Below are positions 31,820 to 41,017 of a stretch of DNA of 41,980 nucleotides, one piece after another. The DNA lies in IMG/VR virus record IMGVR_UViG_3300022744_000422, positions 1 to 41,980 of that record. The stretch is one strand, 5' to 3'. A program made the position numbers and the translations under genes. The notes under the pieces are model-generated. The model was given only the letters and a program-made list of their open reading frames with translations. It had not been told where the DNA came from and did no database searches. Every line of letters begins with the position of its first letter. The stretch's first letter is position 1. This DNA comes from a virus.

Positions 31820-32307
31820 TGTTACTCAATAGCGCAAAAGCATCCATAACATTTAAAGCTAAGACTTACACCAAGTCCGATGGTTCGCAAATTTCATTTG
31901 ACGATATAAAATTGTATAGCGTTTTATTGAGCGTGTCACAAAATAAAAACATCGTCAAAACTCAACGAACAGGCGCGAATGGTACGGTGAAAGAATACAT
32001 CGGTATGGACGATTATAAGATTGCTATTGAAGGAGTATTAACAGGAACAAACGGGAATCCCCCATCCACATCTTTTAACGTATCCGGTACATCTGTTGTT
32101 GTGAGCGATGTGATTGCGCTGAGAAGAATGTTAGAGTGTCCGGTAGCGATTGACGTAGTGAATTCTCATCTTCAGAATTTCGGCATCTATCAGGTAGTGG
32201 TAGATAGTTATGAATTCCCGGAAGAAGCGGGCGGCGTATCATATCAAAACTTCAGAATTGATCTATCCTCAACTACTCCGGTTGAACTTAAAATATTAAG
32301 CACTTAA
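31819..32307 (+). CDS. DUF6046-like baseplate/tail protein
   Basis: The 162-residue protein follows the tape measure (TAATG overlap). It has beta-rich sequence with IVKTQRTGANGTVKEYIGMDDYKIAIEGVL near residues 45-75 and a C-terminal QVVVDSYEFPEEAGGVSYQNFRIDL, as in DUF6046 proteins of Bacteroidota phages. These occupy the position of hub-initiating proteins with LysM-like roles in other contractile tails. The exact structural place is inferred. Confidence 0.7.
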   Translation: MLLNSAKASITFKAKTYTKSDGSQISFDDIKLYSVLLSVSQNKNIVKTQRTGANGTVKEYIGMDDYKIAIEGVLTGTNGNPPSTSFNVSGTSVVVSDVIALRRMLECPVAIDVVNSHLQNFGIYQVVVDSYEFPEEAGGVSYQNFRIDLSSTTPVELKILST

Positions 32308-33518
32308 TGTATAACGTAACAATCAATATAGCCATCACGCAAACGCCATCGGATCAATATCCGAAACGTAACCGTGCGCTATTGATTGATGGGTGCGAGT
32401 CTTATTTTTGGACAAGCTCATGGGAGCAAATGACAGATACCGGAACAATTACTCTCCCTAGGAATATTGTTGTTTCGGACGACAAAGGCCAACCGCAGCC
32501 GTTGTATGGTAGTAATGTTTCGGTGGGGGGATTTAGTGGCGACCCGTTATTTATGCGGGGGGATCGAGTGACATTATCATCAGGGTATACTTATTTCAAA
32601 TACGATGGTACTCAGGTAACAGAGGTATCTGAAATTATCAACGGGTTCATTTCCAAAGTAGGGACTAATGTGCCGCTTGAGTTAAGCATTGAGGATAATA
32701 TGTGGCTACTAAAACAAACACCGGTAGCAAATAAGACATTCAGCGAAACGCAAACACTTGAGGATATTCTACAATACTTAATCGATCAGGTTAATAAACT
32801 GCATGGTGTTAGGTTAACTTTTAAATCAGTAGGTAAAACAGAATTCGGGCAACAGTTTATTCTTCGCAATGAAACGGCGGCTCAAGTGCTGAATCGTTTA
32901 CATAATCTATTTGGGTTCGTGCCTTATTTCGTTGGTGATGTTCTATCCTGCGGTACAATTATTCAATACCCTAACGAGGCAGGAAATCATTATTTTATTT
33001 TAGACGGCGAAAAATCAAATGTTCCGGCCCAAGGTAGTGAGTTGGAATATCAACGATTGGATGATGTGGTACTATCCGCTATCGCTCACAATACATTGAC
33101 GGAAGAGACCGGATCCACAACCAAGGACGGTCAACCAAAAACAAAAAGAACACGATTAGAAGTATTGGTCACATTGAAAGGTGGTAAGGTTGAAAGTAAA
33201 GTGATAGGCCAAGGCGAACGAGCGCCGGAGAATGATGAAGGGGAACGAAGATCATTTTTCTTCCCTTGGGCGAAGACAACGGACGAACTAATCACAGCAA
33301 CAAAAGAAAAGCTCACACAATATGCTTATACAGGTCTTAAAGGGTCATTCCAATGTTACGGAATACCTTATGTAAAGCATGGGGATAATGCCAATATAAA
33401 CAGCGATAAATTCCCGGAACAAAACGGGATCTATCGAGTGAAGGCCGTGAAATATTCATACGGGGGGGACATAGGATTAAAACAACAAGTTGAACTCTAT
33501 TATAAATTATTACAATGA
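32307..33518 (+). CDS. Baseplate hub protein (Mu gpP / T4 gp27-like)
   Basis: The 403-residue protein has the gpP-like arrangement: an N-terminal barrel (SSWEQMTDTGTITLPRNI), FMRGDRVTL and ISKVGTNVPLELSIEDNMWLL, a middle QTLEDILQYLIDQVNKLHGV...FVLRN-type domain with AAQVLNRLHNLFGFVPYFVGD, and a C-terminal beta domain with NGIYRVKAVKYSYGGDIGLKQ. It forms the hub that carries the spike. Coupled by one-base overlap on its 5' side and ATGA on its 3' side. Confidence 0.8.
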   Translation: MYNVTINIAITQTPSDQYPKRNRALLIDGCESYFWTSSWEQMTDTGTITLPRNIVVSDDKGQPQPLYGSNVSVGGFSGDPLFMRGDRVTLSSGYTYFKYDGTQVTEVSEIINGFISKVGTNVPLELSIEDNMWLLKQTPVANKTFSETQTLEDILQYLIDQVNKLHGVRLTFKSVGKTEFGQQFILRNETAAQVLNRLHNLFGFVPYFVGDVLSCGTIIQYPNEAGNHYFILDGEKSNVPAQGSELEYQRLDDVVLSAIAHNTLTEETGSTTKDGQPKTKRTRLEVLVTLKGGKVESKVIGQGERAPENDEGERRSFFFPWAKTTDELITATKEKLTQYAYTGLKGSFQCYGIPYVKHGDNANINSDKFPEQNGIYRVKAVKYSYGGDIGLKQQVELYYKLLQ

Positions 33519-34045
33519 ACGGGAAATTACTACAGCTACTAAGAAAAGCAAGTGGTCATAATACCGACCATGTAATGATGTTTGATGCGGAAGTTTTGAG
33601 CGTTGATACGAACAAGCGAACAGCATTGGTACGAATGATTAACGGCAATAGCTCCAATGATATTACCGTTCGATTGATGGCGGCTGTTGACGATGGGGCC
33701 TTGTATATCCCATCGGTAGGGTCTACGGTTCTTGTCATGGCGTCCGATTATGTACAGCCTGTGATTGCTATGTATTCAGGAATTGATTCTATTATATGGC
33801 TTGGAGGTGATTATGATGGGGTGCCTATTGTAACCCATCCAACGAATGCGAATAAGGGGCTGCTGAAGAAGATCAACAACCTTGAGGATATCGTAAAGGA
33901 TCTTATCACGAAGTACAACGCCCATACGCATGTTACTACATGCGCAGCCGGCCCTGGTACTGCAAACGCAACCACGACACAAGAAACTGGAACTATCACC
34001 AACACAACCCAATCCGACATTGAACACCCATACATAAAGCACTAA
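33515..34045 (+). CDS. Baseplate spike protein (gp45/gpV-like)
   Basis: The 176-residue protein has an OB-like N-terminal domain (FDAEVLSVDTNKRTALVRMI, VGSTVLVMASDYVQPVIAMYSGID) and a short beta-helical tail with the AHTHVTT motif (residues about 138-142) followed by AAGPGTANATTT, typical of contractile spikes. The H-x-H residues could bind a metal ion at the tip, as in P2 gpV. It pierces the outer membrane during injection. Confidence 0.85.
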   Translation: MNGKLLQLLRKASGHNTDHVMMFDAEVLSVDTNKRTALVRMINGNSSNDITVRLMAAVDDGALYIPSVGSTVLVMASDYVQPVIAMYSGIDSIIWLGGDYDGVPIVTHPTNANKGLLKKINNLEDIVKDLITKYNAHTHVTTCAAGPGTANATTTQETGTITNTTQSDIEHPYIKH

Positions 34046-34335
34046 TGAGATACGATATACGATTTGATAAAACATACATGAACGCTCATAATGATGCGGA
34101 GTGGTACCAATCTGATACAACTCATGTTAAGCGTATCATTCAGGCTTCTCCAAATGCGTATAAAGAAACTCCAACCATGGGTGTAAATATTGAAACCTAT
34201 CGAAATGCTCAAGCTGTAGAAAGTGAACTAAGAAGATCCGTGATGCTGAATTTACAAGCTGATCAATATGAATGCTACAACCCTATTGTGACACAAGATT
34301 CATCCGGGAACTTAACCATTGACCCTAATTTATGA
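34045..34335 (+). CDS. Baseplate wedge protein (gp25/gpW-like)
   Basis: The 96-residue protein lies after the spike (TAATG overlap) and shows HVKRIIQASPNAYKETPTMGVN...ELRRSVMLNLQADQY, which resembles the H..I..A..G.yke.P..GvG...L...i...L..dg pattern of small gp25/W-like wedges. It is a structural part of the baseplate. The match is from memory and moderate. Confidence 0.6.
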   Translation: MRYDIRFDKTYMNAHNDAEWYQSDTTHVKRIIQASPNAYKETPTMGVNIETYRNAQAVESELRRSVMLNLQADQYECYNPIVTQDSSGNLTIDPNL

Positions 34336-34583
34336 AACAGTTTATAGCCATATCAGGAAGTTCCATTTTTGACGTATGTATGAATACATACGGGACACTA
34401 AACCATTTGGTGAAACTTATGGTAGATAGTGAGCATGATGGGATTACAACGGCACCGGTACCGGGGCAAGTATTTCTATATGATGAAAACTTAGTAAATA
34501 CACAAACCGACCAATCATTATTTCAAAATTATTCCGTTGCCGCTGGCGACGCTCAAATAAAATTCGCAACTCGTGGGGCTTAA
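34332..34583 (+). CDS. LysM-like tail protein, 83 aa
   Basis: The protein starts inside the preceding stop (ATGA). The N-terminal SGSSIFDVCMNTYGTLNHLVKLM followed by APVPGQVFLYDENL matches the LysM-like pattern (W/F-D-...-YG....l..L....L.pGq.L.) of phage tail protein X and similar hub adaptors. It probably links baseplate parts or binds peptidoglycan. Confidence 0.6.
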   Translation: MKQFIAISGSSIFDVCMNTYGTLNHLVKLMVDSEHDGITTAPVPGQVFLYDENLVNTQTDQSLFQNYSVAAGDAQIKFATRGA

Positions 34584-37500
34584 ACAAGGAATAACCGAAC
34601 TTATTGCAGCACTCTCAACGGTAGAGGTTATTACGCCTGATTTAGAGACGGTGAATTTGTTTGTGCAGATGTATAACAACCAACCGGAACGTAAATCAGA
34701 AGGTAACGGCTATACATACCAAACCCCTGCTCTATTCATTGAACCACAATTAAGCGAAGGGCAGCCAATAGGTGGTGGAGCTACTAAATACGAATGTGTG
34801 ATCCGATTATTATTGGAATGCACGTTGATGAATGATGAGGGGAGCCTCGATCAGAATCTAATCGTAATTGATACGAAGGATAAGATCCACCGTGTAATGA
34901 ATGGGTTGAAAGTATATGGCTTTTCTCCATTTTACTCCAACGGGATGACCTTCGACACTCAACACGGGAATATGTATCTCATGGCCATGGAATACAAATC
35001 GTATTTCGTGGACATGACCGGAACAAGTGGAGACGTTTTCAATACAGGATTGATTACGGATTCTATAACGGGAGTTGTAGTAGATGGCGAATTTACTATT
35101 GGGGGGCCGGGGCTAAGTCCTATGTATGTCCCTCAAGGTGGTACCGCTGGCCAAGTGCTTACCGTTGATGGAGATGGTGTGACAAGGATATGGGCGGATC
35201 CGACCGGCGGGACCGGTGGAAGAAATAGATTGATCGTTAATGTGAATGGTAGTCATTCCCCAGGATCACCAACCGATGTAGACGCAGGTGATGCAGCCGA
35301 TACCGATTATGTCTACATCGTAACGGGCCAAGAGGTTACTATCATACTCCCAACAGCGGTTGGGAATAATAACCTATACACCATTATCCGCTATGATGCG
35401 TATGATGTGGATGTTAAATTCACAGGTGCAGAAACGGCAAACGGATTAACATCGGTAACGCTTACAAGTATTTTCCAATCATTAGACTTTATTTCGGATG
35501 GAACTAACTACTCAATGAGCCATTCGTATAATGGTGATGTAGAAGGTCCGGCAGCGTCTATAGATTCCGAGGTAGCGTTATTTTCAGGGACATCAGGTAA
35601 AGTGATCAAAAGAGCAACGGCAACGGGGATTCCTGTTTTGACATCAGGTGTTATGAGCGTGTCTGCACCATTGACACAAATCCATGGTCTTACACCTTCC
35701 AACGATGATATTATTCAGCGTAAAGGTGGGGCATGGGTTAACCGTTCAATTGCTCAACTTAGTTCTGATTTAGGGCTTACAGCATGGGCAACAAAAGCCT
35801 ATCCAACGAATGCGGCGGGGATGCTTCGAAATGATGGTAGCGGTGTATTGTCGTGGGATAATACGGCTTATTTAACCGCAAATCAAACGATCACTTTAAG
35901 CGGCGAAGCATCAGGAAGTGGAGCTACATCCATTGCCGTAACGCTTAGTAATAGTGCGGTAATCGGTAAAGTATTAACGGGGTTAAATCTGTCAGGCGGT
36001 GGAACGATTGCTGCAACGGATAGCATATTACAGGCATTCGGGAAAGTTCAGAATCAGATATCGGCGTTACTTGGCGGGGTATTATACCAAGGGGTATGGA
36101 ATGCAAGCACGAACAGCCCATCCATCACAAGCTCGGTAGGTACGAAGGGAAATTATTATGTTGTAAATACGGCAGGGTCTACCAATATTGATGGTATTAC
36201 CGATTGGAAGGTAGGTGATTGGATTATCTTCAATGGTACCACATGGGATAAGGTAGACAATACCGATGCGGTTAGTTCTGTTAATGGCTTTACAGGAGCT
36301 GTATCGCTTACCACAAGTAACATATCAGAAGGGTCAAATCTTTACTATACCGATGCCCGTGCGCGAGCGGCTGTAAGTTCATCCGCAACAGGGTTGACAT
36401 ATACAAGTGCAACAGGGGTGTTTAGTTTTACTTCGGGGTATTCCATCCCTACAAATGCTTCTCAAACTAATTGGGATACGGCGTATACAAATCGCATTAC
36501 AAGCCTTACAACAACAGGGACTAGCGGGCCTGCCACATTGGTAGGCAATGTGTTGAACATCCCTCAGTATAGCGGAGGCGGTGGTACTCCAGGCGGTTCG
36601 AACAAGCAACTCCAATACAACAATTCGAGCGCATTTGGTGGTGCAAATCTGTATTTCGATTCTGCGAATGATCGGTTTGGTTTTTGGCAAGCATCGCCTA
36701 CACATAAAATTGAGGCGGTAGTTGGAACGTTGGCGGATGGGCAGAATGCTTTTAGCTTAACGGCAACCATGCCGACTACTATAACGGCAGCGAGTAGTGC
36801 TATTGATATTCAAGTAACAAGCGCGGGTAGTAGTGGACAACAAAATAGAGTATTGAACATTGCATATCTTGCTGGATATACGGGGAGTAGTACAACTTCT
36901 TGCATGAATATCAATAATTCAGCAGCAGGAACGGGAACAGATATATTCGGGAATAGGAATCAAGGGTTCTTTTCGCAAGCTAATGGTACAACAACAGGTA
37001 CTAACGTAGGGGTATACGGAGCGGGGGCTAATGGGGATATAAATTATGGAGTACTGGGTAGAGCCATTGTGGTTAAAAATAGCGCAACAAATGTGGGTGT
37101 CGCAGGTTTTGCGATAAACACAGGTACAACACCTATACAGGTAGCGGGGTATTTCGGGCTACAAAGTTCCGCGCCTTCGCTCACCTCCGCAGCACTGATG
37201 TGCGACAACGGTAGCACAACGAGCGATATATTTGTGGTAAGGGATAATGGAACGATTTTACACGCTGTAATTGACGGCGGTAATTTCGGTATATTCCAAC
37301 GAACGCCAACGAGCCGACTACAACTGAACTACGATCAGAATAGCGTATCAACGGCCGATTCTAACGGATTCCTTTTAGCGAACGCAACAGGAGCGACTAA
37401 CGGTACTCAATCGATTTCTCCTCCGTTCATTCAACAAGGGAACGGATGGGGAACAACAGGTAGTGCAAGTCAGGATGTAAGGTTTAGACAGAATGTGTTA

Positions 37501-38478
37501 CCCGTACAAGGAACCACAGCATCGGGGACATGGCAGTTAGCGGCTTCGATAAATGGTGGTGCTTATTCGAATGTGGTAACGGTTACGAGCGCTGGGGTTA
37601 TGACTGTCAACACGGTAAACGGGACTACTTTAACCGCATCCTCACAATTCTACGTCGGGAGCAGTACCATTGCAGGGAACTTGGTAGTAGGTTCGGCAAA
37701 CGGGACAATGGGAACGAACGGTTCTAGTTGGGTTTACGGATCACCTACAAGTGGATTTGTACAAGTAAGAACGGGAATAGTTGGAACTACCAACATAACA
37801 CTTGGTGCCGGCGATAACTATGCTTCATTTGTTGTAGGGGGTCAAGGGACGATTACAGAAGCTGCATCAGGAACACATAACTTTATTGCCAATGTAGTTA
37901 TCAAGGCTCTTTCTTTGACTAATGGTGCAGGCGCGACAGCCAATACCGCATCATTATACATAGCGGGCGCCCCTTCAGGGGTAACGCCAACAGGTGGGAA
38001 TTACGCCATCTATGTGGCTGCGGGGGATAGCTACTACGGTGGATATATCGTGCAAGCCAATAACCTTAGAACAACGGCTCAATTTGACAAAACAAATACT
38101 ACCCTTGCCGACATTACAGGGCTTTCGGGGAGTTTATCAGCAAGTGGGGTATATAAGTTCAAGGCTTTGTTACATGCCCGTCCTGATTCAACGGGAGGAT
38201 TCAAAGTAGCTATTGGTGGGACATGCACCGCAACAAGTATAATCTACCAAACGATCGTGGTTGACAATGCCACAAAATCAATCATAAATGCCGACCCATA
38301 TACAGCGTTGGCAGGTACATCTACAGGATCAGGAACCACAGCAGCGTTAATAACTATCGAGGGAACGATTGTAGTAAATGCGGCAGGTACTTTAACCGTT
38401 CAGTTTGCTCAAAATTCAGCAAGTGGAACAAGTTCAATAATTGCAGGATCAACATTTGAAATCGAAAGAATTTTATAA
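34573..38478 (+). CDS. Giant tail fibre with tail-terminator-like N-terminal domain
   Basis: The 1301-residue protein starts with GTG (34573) overlapping the previous stop. Residues 1-150 are alpha/beta with TPALFIEPQL, KYECVIRLLLECT and TQHGNMYLMAMEY, resembling tail-terminator/neck-type domains. Residues about 155-1170 are repetitive Gly/Thr/Ser/Asn-rich fibre sequence, including an AWATKAYP..AGMLRNDGSGVLSW module, a VLYQGVWNAS...GNYYVVNTAG...WKVGDWIIFNGTTW module (about 505-560), and fibre repeats of G-x-x-T-N type. The C-terminus (about 1165-1301) ends in a jelly-roll-like VYKFKALLHARPDSTGGFKVAIGG, IEGTIVV..GTLTVQFAQNS, EIERIL domain. It probably binds the host. The N-terminal identity is tentative. 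Confidence 0.75.
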   Translation: MGLKQGITELIAALSTVEVITPDLETVNLFVQMYNNQPERKSEGNGYTYQTPALFIEPQLSEGQPIGGGATKYECVIRLLLECTLMNDEGSLDQNLIVIDTKDKIHRVMNGLKVYGFSPFYSNGMTFDTQHGNMYLMAMEYKSYFVDMTGTSGDVFNTGLITDSITGVVVDGEFTIGGPGLSPMYVPQGGTAGQVLTVDGDGVTRIWADPTGGTGGRNRLIVNVNGSHSPGSPTDVDAGDAADTDYVYIVTGQEVTIILPTAVGNNNLYTIIRYDAYDVDVKFTGAETANGLTSVTLTSIFQSLDFISDGTNYSMSHSYNGDVEGPAASIDSEVALFSGTSGKVIKRATATGIPVLTSGVMSVSAPLTQIHGLTPSNDDIIQRKGGAWVNRSIAQLSSDLGLTAWATKAYPTNAAGMLRNDGSGVLSWDNTAYLTANQTITLSGEASGSGATSIAVTLSNSAVIGKVLTGLNLSGGGTIAATDSILQAFGKVQNQISALLGGVLYQGVWNASTNSPSITSSVGTKGNYYVVNTAGSTNIDGITDWKVGDWIIFNGTTWDKVDNTDAVSSVNGFTGAVSLTTSNISEGSNLYYTDARARAAVSSSATGLTYTSATGVFSFTSGYSIPTNASQTNWDTAYTNRITSLTTTGTSGPATLVGNVLNIPQYSGGGGTPGGSNKQLQYNNSSAFGGANLYFDSANDRFGFWQASPTHKIEAVVGTLADGQNAFSLTATMPTTITAASSAIDIQVTSAGSSGQQNRVLNIAYLAGYTGSSTTSCMNINNSAAGTGTDIFGNRNQGFFSQANGTTTGTNVGVYGAGANGDINYGVLGRAIVVKNSATNVGVAGFAINTGTTPIQVAGYFGLQSSAPSLTSAALMCDNGSTTSDIFVVRDNGTILHAVIDGGNFGIFQRTPTSRLQLNYDQNSVSTADSNGFLLANATGATNGTQSISPPFIQQGNGWGTTGSASQDVRFRQNVLPVQGTTASGTWQLAASINGGAYSNVVTVTSAGVMTVNTVNGTTLTASSQFYVGSSTIAGNLVVGSANGTMGTNGSSWVYGSPTSGFVQVRTGIVGTTNITLGAGDNYASFVVGGQGTITEAASGTHNFIANVVIKALSLTNGAGATANTASLYIAGAPSGVTPTGGNYAIYVAAGDSYYGGYIVQANNLRTTAQFDKTNTTLADITGLSGSLSASGVYKFKALLHARPDSTGGFKVAIGGTCTATSIIYQTIVVDNATKSIINADPYTALAGTSTGSGTTAALITIEGTIVVNAAGTLTVQFAQNSASGTSSIIAGSTFEIERIL

Positions 38479-38480
38479 CC

Positions 38481-38780
38481 ATGTCAGAAAAACTAATACA
38501 ATTAACAGCAACAGGGAACTACTACGAAAGTACAATTGATGCATTCGCAACCTTCGAAGGGTATCAGGAATTGGTACATATACCTGATGGCTCAATCCCT
38601 AACCCTCAAAGCAAAAAGGAATTCATTTGTGAGAAGATCAGGGCGGTGATAGCTGAATACATCGCACGGATGCCGATAGCGAGCAAGGTTCAGGAAATCG
38701 CAGCCGAACACCAAAACATTGAGGAAGCTATTAAAACAGAAATTTTAGAAGGCATCACCGTAACAAGTACAACAATTTAA
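38481..38780 (+). CDS. Hypothetical protein after the fibre, 99 aa
   Basis: The small protein begins with a beta-rich half (LIQLTATGNYYESTIDAFATFEGYQELV) and ends in two helices (KKEFICEKIRAVIAEYIARM and SKVQEIAAEHQNIEEAIKTEI). It starts two bases after the fibre's stop. Small genes here often encode fibre chaperones or fibre-linked proteins, but nothing proves it. Confidence 0.6.
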   Translation: MSEKLIQLTATGNYYESTIDAFATFEGYQELVHIPDGSIPNPQSKKEFICEKIRAVIAEYIARMPIASKVQEIAAEHQNIEEAIKTEILEGITVTSTTI

Positions 38781-38785
38781 AAACT

Positions 38786-39223
38786 ATGAGTAATAAAAAC
38801 CCCGTGGCTAAGGCCAGCACACAAAAGAAAGAAAAAGGAACTGTTTATCCAATGGATTTAGCTGAGCGATGGAGATTGTTAATTCTATTGCCACAGGAAC
38901 ACGACCCTGTCGAGTTGATTGTAATTCGGGATATAAAATCCAAAATTTATTTCACGCAAAAGGAAATATCGGACTTCAACATCCACGATGAAAGATATGC
39001 TGATGGTCGTGTAGGAGTGGCGTGGAACAAAGAAGGTATTGACTATGTCAAGGATGTTGTATTCACGGACTTAGAGTTAACGACTTTGAAAAATGTCTTT
39101 GATAAGCCAACAATCAAACCGCATTTTCCCGAACTTCTTTTGCCATTATACGAGATCGCCAACGGACTCAAGAAAACGAAAGAAGCCTTGCCCTCCTCAC
39201 CGATGAACAAAAGCAGCTATTGA
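38786..39223 (+). CDS. Hypothetical protein, 145 aa
   Basis: The N-terminus is basic and disordered (about 1-20). Residues about 23-115 look globular, with WRLLILLPQEHDPVELIVIRDIKSKI followed by a DFNIHDERYADGRVGVAW region. A helical C-terminus carries a PHFPELLLPLYEIANGLKK stretch. There is no membrane span or lysis motif. The gene lies between fibre and lysis modules and its function is unknown. Confidence 0.6.
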   Translation: MSNKNPVAKASTQKKEKGTVYPMDLAERWRLLILLPQEHDPVELIVIRDIKSKIYFTQKEISDFNIHDERYADGRVGVAWNKEGIDYVKDVVFTDLELTTLKNVFDKPTIKPHFPELLLPLYEIANGLKKTKEALPSSPMNKSSY

Positions 39224-39271
39224 ATTTGACTGAACAATAATAGACACGATTAACTATTAACCATAAATAAA

Positions 39272-39574
39272 ATGTCAAGAACAACACAACAAATCAATTT
39301 TCAACCGGGCGATATAGCCACAGTTGTACTCATGAACGGGATTGGTTACGTTACCAATACATCGAACCCATCCTTACCTATCAATTCCAATGGGGAACCG
39401 ATAGAATGCGAATTGGTTCAGCATATTGTCGAGGCTGAAACCAATGTAACAGTATTCGATGATACGGATGAAAACACACCGCAAAGTGATAACGCTATCA
39501 CATTCCTAGAATTTGAAGGCACAGCAGACGAAGAGACAGAGTTTTGGGGGTCAATACCGGTAAGACCTCACTAA
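39272..39574 (+). CDS. Hypothetical acidic protein, 100 aa
   Basis: The start follows TTAACCATAAATAAAATG, an A-rich leader. The product is acidic, beta-rich at the N-terminus (DIATVVLMNGIGYVTNTSN) and low in complexity at the end (FDDTDENTPQSD, ADEETEFWGS). It overlaps the next gene by one base (TAATG), so it belongs to the lysis-side operon. No family is recognised. Confidence 0.55.
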   Translation: MSRTTQQINFQPGDIATVVLMNGIGYVTNTSNPSLPINSNGEPIECELVQHIVEAETNVTVFDDTDENTPQSDNAITFLEFEGTADEETEFWGSIPVRPH

Positions 39575-39939
39575 TGAAATGGATTGAATCCATAGTAGGG
39601 CTATTGGCATTCGCCGCCGTGGTATTTGTTTTTCATTCGGATAAAACAGATGCTGAGTATTGGTATTATATCCATGATCGGGTAATCTATCTCTATTGCT
39701 TTGTGATGACATCGCTATGGTGTTTGACGAGTTACCGAATAGCGTATAAGGATAGATCATTTGCGAATAAAGTACAACTGTACTTATCCGGCGTGTTCTC
39801 CTTTGCAACCGCATGGAACCTGAAAGATATACTCATTGGAGATCCATACAGTACATCACAATCCGAAATCGTATTTGGAATTATTTTATTAGTCATTTTT
39901 TTAACCCTTATAAATGCAGCCTACTCCCGACACACATAG
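39574..39939 (+). CDS. Multi-pass membrane protein, 121 aa
   Basis: The ATG at 39574 overlaps the preceding stop, chosen over an in-frame TTG 30 bases upstream. Four hydrophobic spans are seen near residues 4-20, 37-54, 67-85 and 98-115. It immediately precedes the holin candidate and overlaps it by 26 bases. It may be a holin, antiholin or another envelope factor, with no sequence family to decide. Confidence 0.6.
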   Translation: MKWIESIVGLLAFAAVVFVFHSDKTDAEYWYYIHDRVIYLYCFVMTSLWCLTSYRIAYKDRSFANKVQLYLSGVFSFATAWNLKDILIGDPYSTSQSEIVFGIILLVIFLTLINAAYSRHT

Positions 39940-40288
39940 CCTTTGGATTGAAATGTTCAATAAGTTCATGGAGAAAGCTCTAGTGATAGGGGTATTCATA
40001 TTCTCTATGCTTGCCAAGTTATACATCATGGTCACGGATCCACGTAAGACCTCGAAACTTGAAAAACTCTTAAACCTGATCCTAACCGGGTTCGGGAGTT
40101 CATTGGTGATCTATTGCCTATGCTTCATGAAGCTACCCATGTGGCTATTTTGTTCCATTGGTGGATTCAGTGGCATAGTAGTAACCCCCATTGCGCTTGT
40201 TCTTTCCCGTGAAATAACACCATTCCTAAACATATGCGCTGAAGGGGTAGAAACCTTGGCAAAAAAATGGTTCTCAAAAAAGAAATAG
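39914..40288 (+). CDS. Holin (LydA-like)
   Basis: The 124-residue protein has three membrane spans (near 22-40, 54-72 and 78-96) separated by short charged loops (DPRKTSKLEKL) and a basic tail ending KKK, the pattern of LydA-type phage holins (about 100-130 aa). Holins permeabilise the inner membrane so that the endolysin at 41018-41539 can reach the wall. It starts inside the preceding gene. Confidence 0.7.
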   Translation: MQPTPDTHSLWIEMFNKFMEKALVIGVFIFSMLAKLYIMVTDPRKTSKLEKLLNLILTGFGSSLVIYCLCFMKLPMWLFCSIGGFSGIVVTPIALVLSREITPFLNICAEGVETLAKKWFSKKK

Positions 40289-40292
40289 TAAA

Positions 40293-40529
40293 ATGAAAGA
40301 CTACATCAGAAACCTACTCGCTATCATTTGGAGCCTTGCCGCAATTGGTATGCTTGCCTATATCCTTGTGGAGCATGGCGATCAGACAGAGATTCTAACG
40401 CTAGTCATTGGGATTAATGGAGGGACCATTGTAGGCGGTCTATTCGGGTTCTACTTTTCAGCATCTCACAATTCAAAACCGCAAATAAATAATTCACCAA
40501 AAGAACCGACAAATGAGCCAACCACTTAA
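40293..40529 (+). CDS. Two-span membrane protein, possible holin partner
   Basis: The 78-residue protein has two hydrophobic spans (about 7-25 and 34-54) joined by a short acidic loop (EHGDQTE), and a polar Pro/Asn/Ser-rich tail. Small two-span proteins next to a holin often act as a second holin or antiholin. It overlaps the next start by 17 bases. Confidence 0.6.
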   Translation: MKDYIRNLLAIIWSLAAIGMLAYILVEHGDQTEILTLVIGINGGTIVGGLFGFYFSASHNSKPQINNSPKEPTNEPTT

Positions 40530-40710
40530 GAACCTTCCACCGGAAGTAAAGGACGAAATTATCAAGGCAGGGGAGGAAGTCTTAGAGGATTACTCGAAGA
40601 CCGATTCAACTACTAACATGGGCGCAATTCTTCGGAAGATAGCTAAAGTAGTGCGTCGGTTCCTGCCATTTGCGAAATACGTTAAAATCAATAAAAATGC
40701 CAAAATTTGA
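40513..40710 (+). CDS. Small amphipathic protein, 65 aa
   Basis: The start lies inside the two-span membrane gene. The N-terminal half is acidic and helical (PEVKDEIIKAGEEVLEDYSK); the C-terminal half is a basic amphipathic helix (AILRKIAKVVRRFLPFAKYVK). The charge asymmetry resembles membrane-acting lysis or toxin-like peptides, but no family is known. It overlaps the DUF6527 gene by 14 bases. Confidence 0.55.
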   Translation: MSQPLKNLPPEVKDEIIKAGEEVLEDYSKTDSTTNMGAILRKIAKVVRRFLPFAKYVKINKNAKI

Positions 40711-40996
40711 AAAAGTTGTAGATAAACAACAGTTCCAGCCTGACTATTTATTCGATTGTCCCGGTTGCGGGAATAGCCATGGAGTTTGGACCTCTTCGCC
40801 AAATCATAATGGTGCGAAATGGAATTTTAATAACGACATGAATAAGCCTACCGTAAGTCCCTCTATTGTAGTCCACGGCGAGAAGAATAATGTGATTTGC
40901 CACTCATACATATCTAATGGAATGATTCAATTCCTAGTTGACTGCACTCACCACCTTGCCGGGCAAACAGTTGAATTGCCTGAGATAAATCAATAA
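40697..40996 (+). CDS. DUF6527-family zinc protein
   Basis: The ATG at 40697 (AATAAAAATG) is chosen over an in-frame TTG inside the preceding gene. The 99-residue protein matches the DUF6527 pattern: FDCPGCGNSHGV, WNFNN...KPTVSPSI, VICHSYISNGMIQFLVDCTHHLAGQTVELPEI. Cys and His residues probably bind zinc. Homologues occur in many phages near lysis or tail genes and are sometimes mislabelled as ammonia monooxygenase. The function is unknown. Confidence 0.8.
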   Translation: MPKFEKVVDKQQFQPDYLFDCPGCGNSHGVWTSSPNHNGAKWNFNNDMNKPTVSPSIVVHGEKNNVICHSYISNGMIQFLVDCTHHLAGQTVELPEINQ

Positions 40997-41017
40997 ATCA
41001 ATCAATAAAAAATAATC

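Noticed and set aside
34045-34335. Fibre chaperone for the 34045 gene
   Set aside because: Position between spike and LysM-like gene and the wedge-like pattern fit baseplate better than a chaperone.
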